Source: Sphaerimonospora thailandensis (GTDB lineage Bacteria; Actinomycetota; Actinomycetes; Streptosporangiales; Streptosporangiaceae). Taken from it: a DNA stretch of 64,000 bases. The notes under the pieces are model-generated. The model did not search any database. It was given only the letters and a program-made list of their open reading frames with translations, and was not told where the DNA came from. Shown piece by piece: positions 35,587-42,924 of the stretch (the stretch's first letter is position 1; each line of letters opens with the position of its first letter). The translations under genes were made by a program, and so were the position numbers. The stretch spans positions 60,966-124,965 of the forward strand of contig NZ_BOOG01000020.1 in assembly GCF_016863115.1 (NCBI RefSeq), in the 5' to 3' direction.

Positions 35587-35616
35587 CCAACCCCCAAGCA
35601 TTGACTTGGGGGTTGG
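35587..35616. promoter_or_regulatory. Perfect 12-bp inverted repeat, probable ArsR autoregulatory operator
   Basis: CCAACCCCCAAG and CTTGGGGGTTGG are perfect reverse complements around CATTGA. The site is 30 bp upstream of the ArsR-type gene, where a promoter would lie. This is the arrangement expected for ArsR self-repression. Confidence 0.65.
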
Positions 35617-35769
35617 AAAACGGCGATTGGCGTCGTCACCCGCAGAAAGCGCGCACGTCGCCGGAGCACAGCGACGCGGCGTCGTCCCTCCTGATCGCCT
35701 CGCGGTGGCGGCCTCCGCCGTACCGTTTCTACTTCGGCACGGGACCTGCCGATCAGCTCCAGTTGCGAT

Positions 35770-36792
35770 TCAGCAGTAGCCGGTCCGCAGGAAGCGGCGT
35801 TCGGACGGTCTGCCGAGGTCCAACCCGATGTCGACATGGCTGGGCAGCCGGTCGAGGGTCGAGTTCGGCACGATGAACTCCCTGCCCGTGTACTTCTGCC
35901 GTACCGACTGCCGATAGGCGGGCTCGCACACGAACGGGTTGGCATACGTGTTGTAGCCGAGGCCGACGCCGGTGTTGAGGAATCCCGCGTCCTGGCACTG
36001 GAACAGCACAGCGCGCAGGGCGGCGGCGTTCCTCGGCCCCCGGTAGCGGGAGGCGAAGTTCGCGAAACACTTCTTCGACTCGCCCGTGGTGTACGGGGAG
36101 GGGCCGGCGGCCCGCAGCGCGCCGAGGAAGGAGGCGTTGCAGCCGATGGCCGCCGACGGCTCCCGCCCTTGGAGCAGCGCGGTCCGTTTGCAGCCGGTCA
36201 CGGACTGGAACGCGTCGACGACATCCCGGTGCGGGCCGAGCCGGGAGTACGCGACCACGAGGTCGGTCTGGGCCCGCAAAGGGTACGCCCCCGTGTCACC
36301 GAACTCCTCGTCGAGCAGGCGGAACCACGTCTCGAAGCTCGGCACCCGGGCCTGTACGCCCTCCGGGAGGGTGTAGACGGCCAGGTCCGTGGGAGTGTCG
36401 AAGGTGTCGAGGCCCGGAAATCCGACGTACGACAGGATGCCGATGCCGACCTTCGCGGGCTGATGGCCGTAGGCCCTGCGCAGCGCCAGGTAGCGTTCGA
36501 GGTTGGTGTTGGAGCCCGCCCACGCGTACCAGAAGCCGCTTGGATACAACGACGTGCTGCCGCGAGTGTGCGTGGTGCCGAACAGCGCGGGCGAGACGCA
36601 ACGGACCTGGCGCTTCTCCCAGGCCATCAGGTATTCCGCCGGAGTGGAGATGCAGCGGGTATGGGTATCGGTCCCGGTCGCCGCGCGGCCGGGATCCGGG
36701 AGCGCCACGCAGGGCGCGGCGAGCGCGAGGGCGCACGCCGTGAGGGCACCCCCGGCGAGGGCGAGGGACGGCCTTCGATGCTTGAGGTCCAC
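35770..36792 (-). CDS. Exported Cys-containing protein, unknown family
   Basis: This 340-residue protein starts with KHRR and a hydrophobic stretch (ALAGGALTACALALAAPCVA) that fits a Sec signal peptide, with cleavage probable near residue 30-40. The mature part has eight Cys residues, spaced as if for disulfide bonds (such as TRCIS, VRCVS, TGCKR, IGCNASF, KKCFANF, FQCQDAG, FVCEP and a terminal GYC). Asn/Tyr/Gly-rich segments such as GLGYNTYANPF are present. I do not recognise the fold or a catalytic motif. It is followed 92 bp upstream by the Tat-exported pyrophosphatase-like gene on the same strand, so the two may act together outside the cell. Confidence 0.65.
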   Translation of the reverse strand: MDLKHRRPSLALAGGALTACALALAAPCVALPDPGRAATGTDTHTRCISTPAEYLMAWEKRQVRCVSPALFGTTHTRGSTSLYPSGFWYAWAGSNTNLERYLALRRAYGHQPAKVGIGILSYVGFPGLDTFDTPTDLAVYTLPEGVQARVPSFETWFRLLDEEFGDTGAYPLRAQTDLVVAYSRLGPHRDVVDAFQSVTGCKRTALLQGREPSAAIGCNASFLGALRAAGPSPYTTGESKKCFANFASRYRGPRNAAALRAVLFQCQDAGFLNTGVGLGYNTYANPFVCEPAYRQSVRQKYTGREFIVPNSTLDRLPSHVDIGLDLGRPSERRFLRTGYC

Positions 36793-36884
36793 AGGTGCTC
36801 CTTGAGGCTCCGGTCGCGGCAGATCACGCCTGCCGCGACCGACGTCCGGGGCTGGAACGCTGCCGAAAGCAGCTCATGAAGCGG

Positions 36885-37745
36885 TCAGGGATGCAGGAGC
36901 AGCAACGGGTCGCAGGTGTTGGAACCCGTCAGCCGTGGGTTCTTCGGATCCCTCAGGCCGTTCTCGCTGTTCACGATGTAATAATCGCCGGCCGGACGAG
37001 GTATCACGATCAGTGTTTGGAGCCGCATCAGCGCCTGCGCATCGGCGGTCGTCGCTCCGGGCCCCAGAGAAATGCGCAGCATGGTCCGGAGCATTTCGAA
37101 TAGATTATCGTGATTGATTCCCGGCCAGATGAGCACTCGATAGGTGTGCGGAATAATCCCCAACGTTTCACTGAAGCCCCGGATCGACACACGCGAGTCG
37201 ACCCAGCCTGCCACAGTCCTGGCCGCATCGCTTTCATTGGCAGCGAGGTCCCTCAGCGACACCGGCCGCGCCGTAGCCATATGAATATGCAGCTGATTGA
37301 ACATCCGAGCATGAACTGAATTGATCCCCAGCCCCACCGGGGTAGGCACCACCGTGGGCTTCCTGCCGGCGAAGAACTCCGCGGCACTCCAATAGTTCGG
37401 TGCGACGCTCTCGCAGATCCAGGGGCACTCGATCCCATTGATCCGCAGGGTCGGGACCAGAATATAATTTGTGAAACCCGATGCGTTCTTGTTGCCGGGC
37501 ATCACGACATAGTCGTTGGCGTTCTGCAGGCACGTGTTGTTCATGTGGCACCGCTGGCTCGCGACCCAGAGAGCGTCCGTGCTCGTGGGGCTACCACATT
37601 GCGCGGGGTCGGGCCCGCAGACGGGGGGCAGTGGGTGAGCCGCGGCCGACCGGGCGCCCGCGAGGACGGCGCCGACGCCGGCGAGACCGGAGAACCGGAC
37701 AAATCGGCGTCGCGTCAGCCTGCTCATCTCGTCGTTCTCAAACAT
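36885..37745 (-). CDS. cdh: Tat-exported CDP-diacylglycerol pyrophosphatase-like protein
   Basis: This 286-residue protein begins with a twin-arginine signal (RLTRRRFVRFSG followed by AGVGAVLAGARSAAA). The mature part matches the Cdh family (PF02611): ALWVASQRCHMNNTCLQNAN, DYVVMPG, FTNYILVPTLRINGIECPW, and the HIT-like catalytic FNQLHIHMATARP with its H-x-H. E. coli Cdh hydrolyses CDP-diacylglycerol to CMP and phosphatidate; M. tuberculosis has Rv2289. The ATG at 37745 follows GGGGGTATCA. Codon usage is less GC-rich than in neighbours. The C-terminal third (170-286) is longer than the core motifs require. Function by homology only. Confidence 0.72.
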   Translation of the reverse strand: MFENDEMSRLTRRRFVRFSGLAGVGAVLAGARSAAAHPLPPVCGPDPAQCGSPTSTDALWVASQRCHMNNTCLQNANDYVVMPGNKNASGFTNYILVPTLRINGIECPWICESVAPNYWSAAEFFAGRKPTVVPTPVGLGINSVHARMFNQLHIHMATARPVSLRDLAANESDAARTVAGWVDSRVSIRGFSETLGIIPHTYRVLIWPGINHDNLFEMLRTMLRISLGPGATTADAQALMRLQTLIVIPRPAGDYYIVNSENGLRDPKNPRLTGSNTCDPLLLLHP

Positions 37746-37828
37746 TGATACCCCCGATGATTTCCGCGCGAAGATGTCGCGCCCTTTGCAGGGACCACAC
37801 TTCCGTGCACAGAAACCGTCGGAAGCGT

Positions 37829-37936
37829 TCGCGGATCGAGAATAACGCTTTCACGACGCCGCTCCCCGTCGACCAGAAGCCGGCGCGCTCGAATCAGGAT
37901 GCCCCCATCCGATCGGTCATTGAACCATTCCGGCAC
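37829..37936 (-). pseudogene. Possible remnant of a GntR/UTRA regulator domain
   Basis: The 631-bp gap 37746-38376 has no complete gene and is AT-rich in its centre. A minus-strand stretch encodes PEWFNDRSDGGILIRARRLL, then VDGERRRES. This resembles the UTRA ligand-binding domain of GntR regulators (the RRRLLVDGEP-type strand). The frame has no HTH portion and no clear start. Apart from this fragment and the direct repeat at 38171, nothing else is recognised in the gap. Confidence 0.25.
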
Positions 37937-38170
37937 CTGATTTGAATTTCCGCGGGTAGGACGGAAACACTTCTCGTGGCACGTTGGAAGAACAGCGGCG
38001 TTCCACCCCTGCGACTTACACCGCCTTCGCCGGCAGGAGGTCAATAATTTATTTGCCGCCACTTCGATGGCATGCGACATCAAGGCCGTTCCGCCAATAT
38101 GACCGATTATCCGGCAGCGAGGTCCGAAAAAAGCAGATATGTCGTCGTCTGGCAGGAAGGACACTGCTCC

Positions 38171-38186
38171 AGATCGTGATAGAGGC
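38171..38186 (+). repeat. Left copy of a 16-bp direct repeat matching the 3' end of nadD
   Basis: AGATCGTGATAGAGGC is identical to 39144-39159, which encodes the GLYHDL residues at the end of nadD on the other strand. The interval between copies is about 960 bp and holds the orphan gene at 38377 and a GntR fragment. This is the pattern of an integrated element flanked by target-site (att-like) repeats. Confidence 0.5.
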
Positions 38187-38376
38187 GCCCTTGCCGTGGA
38201 CCCTGCTGACTGGGACTGCCCCGGAATCGCCCTACACCTCGGCCGGGCTCTTCCCAACCGCGTGAAGCTGCTCTGGTCGTCAGAGCCGCGGAGCCGTCGA
38301 TGATCGCCTTGGCGCAGGGCTGACTCGCAGTGAATCCGAGCGTTCTTGTCGGTGGCGGCGTTTACGCTTCCCGTTC

Positions 38377-38910
38377 ATGAGCAACGATGAGACCCGTACT
38401 GTACGACTGACAGTCGAAGTCGCTGACTGTGGCATCGCCGGTCTGCAGGACAAGGAACTCGACGGGTATGCCGATACACCAGCCCAGTCCGTTGGGTTCA
38501 TCGAGGTCGAGAAGGGCTGTGTCACCCTTCACATCACCCATCAGTGGGGGCCGGCCGACTTCGCTGTGACGATCGCCGACCGGGATCCCGGGGCAGATCT
38601 CGCTACCTATGAGGACATCGTGGAAATTGGCTACGTGTCCATGTCAGGCGAAGTGGAGATGAGCGGGTTCACCTTCGACGAGGCTGTGATGCATCCCCTT
38701 CCTCCTCTTCCGGCCGGGCCTGGAACCTACCGCATTCGGTATCACGTCAAGGACATGGACTGGGAAGGCGCGAGGGATGGCGGCGTCGACAACCACTACC
38801 TTCAGATATGGCCCGCCCCTCTTGAGGACCCCGTTGTCGTCAAGGCCACGAGTGACATGTCTGAGTACTTTCTAGATCGAGAGAATTTCAAGCGCGCCCG
38901 AGGCTTGTGA
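38377..38910 (+). CDS. Conserved hypothetical protein, possibly immunity-like
   Basis: This 177-residue soluble acidic protein has predicted beta-rich structure: RTVRLTVEVADCGIAGL, VEKGCVTLHITHQWGPADFA, DIVEIGYVSMSGEVEMSGF, then HPLPPLPAGPGTYRIRYHVK and VDNHYLQIWPAPLEDPV. The LPAGPGxYRxRYHV and HYLxQIWPAP motifs recur in a widespread actinobacterial hypothetical family that I cannot assign a function. It has no signal or membrane segment. The ATG at 38377 is used. It lies between two copies of a direct repeat and may be cargo of a small mobile element. Confidence 0.65.
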   Translation: MSNDETRTVRLTVEVADCGIAGLQDKELDGYADTPAQSVGFIEVEKGCVTLHITHQWGPADFAVTIADRDPGADLATYEDIVEIGYVSMSGEVEMSGFTFDEAVMHPLPPLPAGPGTYRIRYHVKDMDWEGARDGGVDNHYLQIWPAPLEDPVVVKATSDMSEYFLDRENFKRARGL

Positions 38911-39009
38911 GCATGCGCCGGCCCATCCACACATCTGGCCTGCCCATCTGCCGTCGTCCCACTCACCGGGCCGTCGCTGATGGTCTCTCCGAGTTCGAGG
39001 ACTCCGCCG

Positions 39010-39099
39010 GGTGCCATCGAGCGGGACCGTCTGGGTCCGGGTGACAAGCTACCCTCTGAGGCGAAGTTGATGGATCACTACGGGTGTGCCCTCGGTGTG
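39010..39099 (+). pseudogene. Fragment of a GntR-family helix-turn-helix
   Basis: The plus strand reads AIERDRLGPGDKLPSEAKLM followed by DHYGCALGV. This matches the GntR winged-helix core (normally I-x-x-G-x-LxPGDRLPSEAELxxxYGVSR). It breaks off before the recognition-helix arginines and wing, and no downstream effector domain follows. The gap 38911-39133 therefore holds a decayed regulator rather than a working gene. Confidence 0.6.
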
Positions 39100-39133
39100 C
39101 CCTGCTGTGATCGAGGAATGACGCAGGCCCAGG

Positions 39134-39745
39134 TCAGTCCGAGAGATCGTGATAGAGGCCGCGCTTGTTGATGTACTGGACAATGCCGTCGGGAACCAGG
39201 TACCAGATCGGCTCGCCGGCGGCGACGCGGTGGCGGCATTCGGACGAGGAGATGGCGAGTGCCGGGATCTCGATCAGACTGACCTTGCCCGGCGGTAAAC
39301 CGGGGTCCTGCAGGGTGTGGCCGGGCCGGGTGCAGCCGACGAAATGGGCGATGGCGAACAACTCGTCCACATCGCGCCAGCTCAGGATCTGCGCCAGCGC
39401 GTCGGCTCCGGTGATGAAGTACAGGTCGGCCTCGGGGCCGTAGACAGCGGAGATGTCGCGCAGCGTGTCGATCGTGTAGGTGGGACCCGGACGATCGATG
39501 TCCACCCGGCTGACCGAGAAGCGGGGATTCGACGCCGTCGCGATCACCGTCATCAGGTAACGGTCCTCGCTCGAGGACACCGTCTTGTCGGCCTTCTGCC
39601 AGGGCTGCCCGGTCGGGACGAACACCACCTCATCCAGGTCGAAGTGGTGGGCGACCTCGCTCGCCGCCACCAGGTGACCGTGGTGGATCGGGTCGAAGGT
39701 GCCGCCCATGATGCCCAGTCGCCTGGTCGGGACCCCGTTTTTCAT
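39134..39745 (-). CDS. nadD: Nicotinate-nucleotide adenylyltransferase
   Basis: This 203-residue nucleotidyltransferase makes nicotinate adenine dinucleotide from NaMN and ATP in NAD synthesis. The hallmark [20 protein letters not shown] includes the HxGH motif, and the second motif [13 protein letters not shown] (ISSTxxR type) is present near the C-terminus. Several in-frame starts exist; the ATG at 39745 gives the usual length, with ATGs at 39757 and 39763 as alternatives. The last codons (GLYHDL) coincide with the right copy of the 16-bp direct repeat (39144-39159). No ribosome binding site is obvious, so the transcript may be leaderless. Confidence 0.93.
   Translation of the reverse strand: MKNGVPTRRLGIMGGTFDPIHHGHLVAASEVAHHFDLDEVVFVPTGQPWQKADKTVSSSEDRYLMTVIATASNPRFSVSRVDIDRPGPTYTIDTLRDISAVYGPEADLYFITGADALAQILSWRDVDELFAIAHFVGCTRPGHTLQDPGLPPGKVSLIEIPALAISSSECRHRVAAGEPIWYLVPDGIVQYINKRGLYHDLSD
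39144..39159 (+). repeat. Right copy of the 16-bp direct repeat, inside the nadD 3' end
   Basis: This is the same 16-mer as at 38171-38186 and falls in the last seven codons of nadD. A site in a conserved gene end that keeps the gene functional after insertion is typical for site-specific integration. The match ends exactly at 16 bp on both sides. Confidence 0.5.
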
Positions 39746-39864
39746 GGAACGGACCATAACCCGCATGCCAGGTTCCGGTGAAAACCGGGTCTTATCGGTC
39801 AACGTTTCGCCTCGTCTCGACCTCGCCGTCTTCGCCTGCGCGCGCCCCTCCCGGGAGACATAGC

Positions 39865-40884
39865 ATGCGGAACATGACCACTCCCGACCGCAACCGCGTG
39901 CAACTCCCGGGCATCAGCTCCCGAGCCTACGAACACCCCGCTGATCGCTCCGCGCTGGTGGCGATGCGTTCCCTCACTGGCTTCGACTCGGTCCTGAAGC
40001 GGATGTCGGGGCTGTTCAGCGAGCGCCGCCTGCGTCTGATGTTCCTGGCGTCGGCCGTGCGTTGCACCGACACCCAGTTCCGCGCGCTGCACGACATGGG
40101 CCGCGACAGCGCCTACATCCTGGACATGCCCCGCATCCCCGAGGTGTACGTCCAGCAGGATCCGCAGGCGTACGCCATGGCGATCGGCTTCGACGAGCCG
40201 TTCATCGTCGTCTCGACAGGTCTGCTCGACCTGATGGACGAGGAGGAACTGCGCTTCGTGGTCGGCCACGAGACCGCCCACATCCTGTCCGGCCACGCCG
40301 TGTACGGCACGATGCTGGCCATCCTCACCCGGCTCGCCACCCGCGTGGCGTGGATCCCGCTGGGCTACATCGGCCTGCGGGTCATCGTCGCCGCCCTCGA
40401 GGAGTGGCAGCGCAAGGCGGAGATGTCGGCCGACCGGGGCGGCCTGCTGGCCGGTCAGGACCCCGACGCCGCGCTGCGCGCGCTCATGAAGCTGGCGGGC
40501 GGCTCGCGCCTCCACGAGATGAACATCGAGGCCTTCCTCGACCAGGCCAGGGAGTACGACACGGCGGGCGACGTCCGCGACGGCCTGCTGAAGGTCCTCA
40601 ACATGCTCGGCACCACCCACCCCTTCGCGGTGACCCGGGTCGCCGAGCTGGACCGCTGGCGCCGCGGCGGCGACTACGACCGCATCGTCGGAGGCGACTA
40701 CCCCCGCAGGGAGGACGACGCCAACGCCAAGATCTCCGAGGAGGTCAAGGCGGCGGCCAACTCATACCGCGAGTCGTGGGCCCAGTCGCAGGACCCCTTC
40801 ATCGGCGTCCTGCGCGACGTCGCCGAGGGCGCCGTCAACGCCGGCGAGCGCATCTTCAACAGGTTCGCCCGCAGGGAAAACTAG
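39865..40884 (+). CDS. M48 family zinc metallopeptidase
   Basis: This 339-residue HtpX/Ste24-type peptidase has the zinc motif HETAH at 135-139 ([11 protein letters not shown]) and the third ligand Glu186 in [13 protein letters not shown] hydrophobic segment at about 147-178 lies between them and could be a membrane helix pair. These enzymes degrade membrane or misfolded proteins, usually at the cytoplasmic face. The ATG at 39865 is preceded by CGGGAGA at the right distance. It runs opposite to nadD and is separated from the kinase by a palindromic region. The regulatory targets are unknown. Confidence 0.9.
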   Translation: MRNMTTPDRNRVQLPGISSRAYEHPADRSALVAMRSLTGFDSVLKRMSGLFSERRLRLMFLASAVRCTDTQFRALHDMGRDSAYILDMPRIPEVYVQQDPQAYAMAIGFDEPFIVVSTGLLDLMDEEELRFVVGHETAHILSGHAVYGTMLAILTRLATRVAWIPLGYIGLRVIVAALEEWQRKAEMSADRGGLLAGQDPDAALRALMKLAGGSRLHEMNIEAFLDQAREYDTAGDVRDGLLKVLNMLGTTHPFAVTRVAELDRWRRGGDYDRIVGGDYPRREDDANAKISEEVKAAANSYRESWAQSQDPFIGVLRDVAEGAVNAGERIFNRFARREN

Positions 40885-40912
40885 GGAGAAAAGTGCTGTC
40901 CGTCGCGAGCGT

Positions 40913-41018
40913 GGATCCAGATGGATTCACCGCAAGGTGGAGGAGGAGTTCGTAGCCGGAGGCTACGGGCGAGACGACTCCATCCCGGGGTGGAGTGCAG
41001 CGAGGCGCCATCTGGGCC
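40913..41018. other. Branched palindromic element (three-way-junction-like)
   Basis: Outer arms CCAGATGG (40917-40924) and CCATCTGG (41008-41015) are perfect inverted repeats. They enclose two perfect or near-perfect hairpins: CGTAGCC gga GGCTACG (40951-40967) and ACTCCATC cccg GGGTGGAGT (40977-40996, one G-T pair). The whole could fold as a three-way junction RNA, or as a palindromic repeat in DNA. It lies 30 bp after the M48 stop. A convergent terminator lies beyond it. I see no copy elsewhere in the window. Confidence 0.45.
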
Positions 41019-41050
41019 ACGCGCAGCAGGACATGACTTGTGAAACACAA

Positions 41051-41081
41051 CCCAGCGCTGGGGGTCCGGAGGGGATCCCCC
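41051..41081. terminator. Palindromic terminator-like region between convergent genes
   Basis: CCCAGCGCTGGG (41051-41062) is a perfect palindrome, and GGGGG with CCCCC closes an adjacent hairpin that includes GGGGATCCCC (41071-41080). It lies between the M48 peptidase and the kinase, which converge here. No T-run is present. Confidence 0.45.
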
Positions 41082-41115
41082 GGGCCCTCATGTCGGCCGC
41101 CGTCAGAAGAACCCG

Positions 41116-42876
41116 TCAGAAGAACAGGGCGACCGCGTGGACGGCGGCCGCGCACAGGGCGACGAAGCCGCCCAGCACGGCCAGCGCCCGCAGGCCCTGG
41201 CTGCGCAGGCCCGGCATCTTGGCAGTGGCGCGCTCGATCTCACGCCCGATGATCCCGCCACTGATCACGCCGAAGACCACGCCGGCGATCGTGACGGGCA
41301 TCGTCTGGGTCCACCACTGGGGCTCGAGGTGCGTCCCGGTCGTGAGCCACAGGGCGACGAAGCCGGCGGTGGCGGCCGGCAGCCCCGGCCAGGCCGCCGC
41401 CGTGATGAGTGCGCAGAGCAGCGTCAGCGGGAAACTCAGCACGCGCAGCATCCTCCGCGTCCGCGGCGACTTACGGTTGCGTACGACCCAGTGGCTCATC
41501 CAGCCCGCTCTCGTCACGACGACGAACGTCGCCGTGATCGCGAACGTGGCGAGCGGGTAGATCACCGCGGCCACCACGCATGGCACGGCGAGCACCGCCA
41601 GCGCGGCCAGCGCGACGTTGCCGGTGGGGATGCCGAGCGACGGCTCCGGATCGGCCGGTTCCGGCGGTGTCTCGACCGCCAGGGCCGATCGAGTACGCCC
41701 CTCGCCCGACCGGCGGTCGGCCCGGCGGCCCCGACCGGCCGCCGGTCCGCCTCTCCTCCGGACCGGCTTGGTGACGGGCGCCGTCGCCGGGCCCCCGTCG
41801 GCTTTGCCGGCCTTCACCGCCTGCTGGTCGGCCTTCTCCGGCTTCCCGGGCTTGTCCGCCTTCCCGGGCTTTTCTGGCCGCTCAGCCGCCGGCGCCTCCG
41901 CAGGCCGCTGCCCATCCTCGGTGACGGTGCCCTTCACCGTGCTCGCCCCCGACTTGGCCGCGGCCTTCGGCATGGGCTTGTCGGCCTTCGGCACGGGCTT
42001 GCCGCTCGTCTCCGGCCTGGAACGCCGAGCCGATGTCGGCGTCGCCGTACGGCTCGGCGCTTCTGTGGTGGCCCGGGCGAGGCGGGTGAGCCGGTCGGCG
42101 AGCAGCGCGGCCGTGGGACGGCGGGCGGGATCACGGTGGAGCGCCGCGCGGACGAGCGGCAGCAGGGCGGCCGGCACCCCCGCGAGGTCGGCCTTGCCGT
42201 TGAGGATGGCGTACATCTGGGACTCGACCGTGCCCCGCCCGAACGTGGGGCGTCCGGTGGCGGCGAAGGCGACGGTGGCCGCCCAGGCGTGGATGTCGGC
42301 GGGCTCACCCACCGTCTCGTCAGCGAAGAGCTCGGGCGCGCTGTAGCCGGGGGTGCCCAGGAAGGTCCCGGTCATGGTCACCCTGGTCGCGTCGAGCACC
42401 TGGGCGATGCCGAAGTCGATCAGCACCGGCCCGTCCTCGCCGATCAGCACGTTGGCCGGTTTGACGTCGCGGTGCACCACGCCGCCCGCATGAATGATCG
42501 CCAGGGCCGTGGCGAGCCCCTGGGCCACCGGGATGAGCTCGGCCTCGGGCAGCGGCCCGCGCCGTACGGCATCGAGCAGAGTGTCTCCCTCGATGTACTC
42601 CATCACCAGGTACGGCCGGTCGCCGGACAGGTCGGCGTCGAGCACCCGGGCGACGTAGGGGCTCTCCACCCGCCGCAGCGCCCGGACCTCGCGTTCGAGG
42701 CGTAATCGGGCGTCGGGATCGTTCTCGATGGGGTCGCGGAGCATCTTCAGGGCGACGTGTTCCCCCCGGCGGTTGGCGGCGAGATACACCTCACCCATAC
42801 CGCCCCGGCCCAGGCGCTCCAGGAGCGCGTACGGGCCGACCCGCCCAAGACGTCCAGCCATAGGAGCGCCAACCAT
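41116..42876 (-). CDS. Serine/threonine protein kinase with basic linker and membrane domain
   Basis: This 586-residue protein has a Hanks-type kinase domain at 14-265, with RLGRGGMGEVY, Lys44 in VALKML, HRDVKPAN (catalytic Asp137), DFG at 154-156 and an APE-type PELF. A linker of about 140 residues, rich in Lys, Pro, Ala and Glu (KPGKADKPGKPEKADQQ), precedes about four C-terminal membrane helices. There is no PASTA domain. It phosphorylates Ser/Thr substrates at the membrane; the targets are unknown. The ATG at 42876 has GGAGG six bases upstream, which is better than the ATG at 42861. Confidence 0.88.
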   Translation of the reverse strand: MVGAPMAGRLGRVGPYALLERLGRGGMGEVYLAANRRGEHVALKMLRDPIENDPDARLRLEREVRALRRVESPYVARVLDADLSGDRPYLVMEYIEGDTLLDAVRRGPLPEAELIPVAQGLATALAIIHAGGVVHRDVKPANVLIGEDGPVLIDFGIAQVLDATRVTMTGTFLGTPGYSAPELFADETVGEPADIHAWAATVAFAATGRPTFGRGTVESQMYAILNGKADLAGVPAALLPLVRAALHRDPARRPTAALLADRLTRLARATTEAPSRTATPTSARRSRPETSGKPVPKADKPMPKAAAKSGASTVKGTVTEDGQRPAEAPAAERPEKPGKADKPGKPEKADQQAVKAGKADGGPATAPVTKPVRRRGGPAAGRGRRADRRSGEGRTRSALAVETPPEPADPEPSLGIPTGNVALAALAVLAVPCVVAAVIYPLATFAITATFVVVTRAGWMSHWVVRNRKSPRTRRMLRVLSFPLTLLCALITAAAWPGLPAATAGFVALWLTTGTHLEPQWWTQTMPVTIAGVVFGVISGGIIGREIERATAKMPGLRSQGLRALAVLGGFVALCAAAVHAVALFF

Positions 42877-42924
42877 AGCGGCCTCCGGCGGCGAATTCCC
42901 GGAGGCGCGCCGAGAACCTGTTCG

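Noticed and set aside
35617..35769. Plus-strand gene divergent from the ArsR regulator
   Set aside because: The open stretch (for example RWRPPPYRFYFGTGP) has no start or recognisable domain and ends inside the antisense of the next gene.
40885..41018. Possible c-di-AMP (ydaO) riboswitch
   Set aside because: It lies after, not before, a gene, and the conserved loop motifs of that riboswitch are not visible. It is reported only as an unassigned palindromic element.
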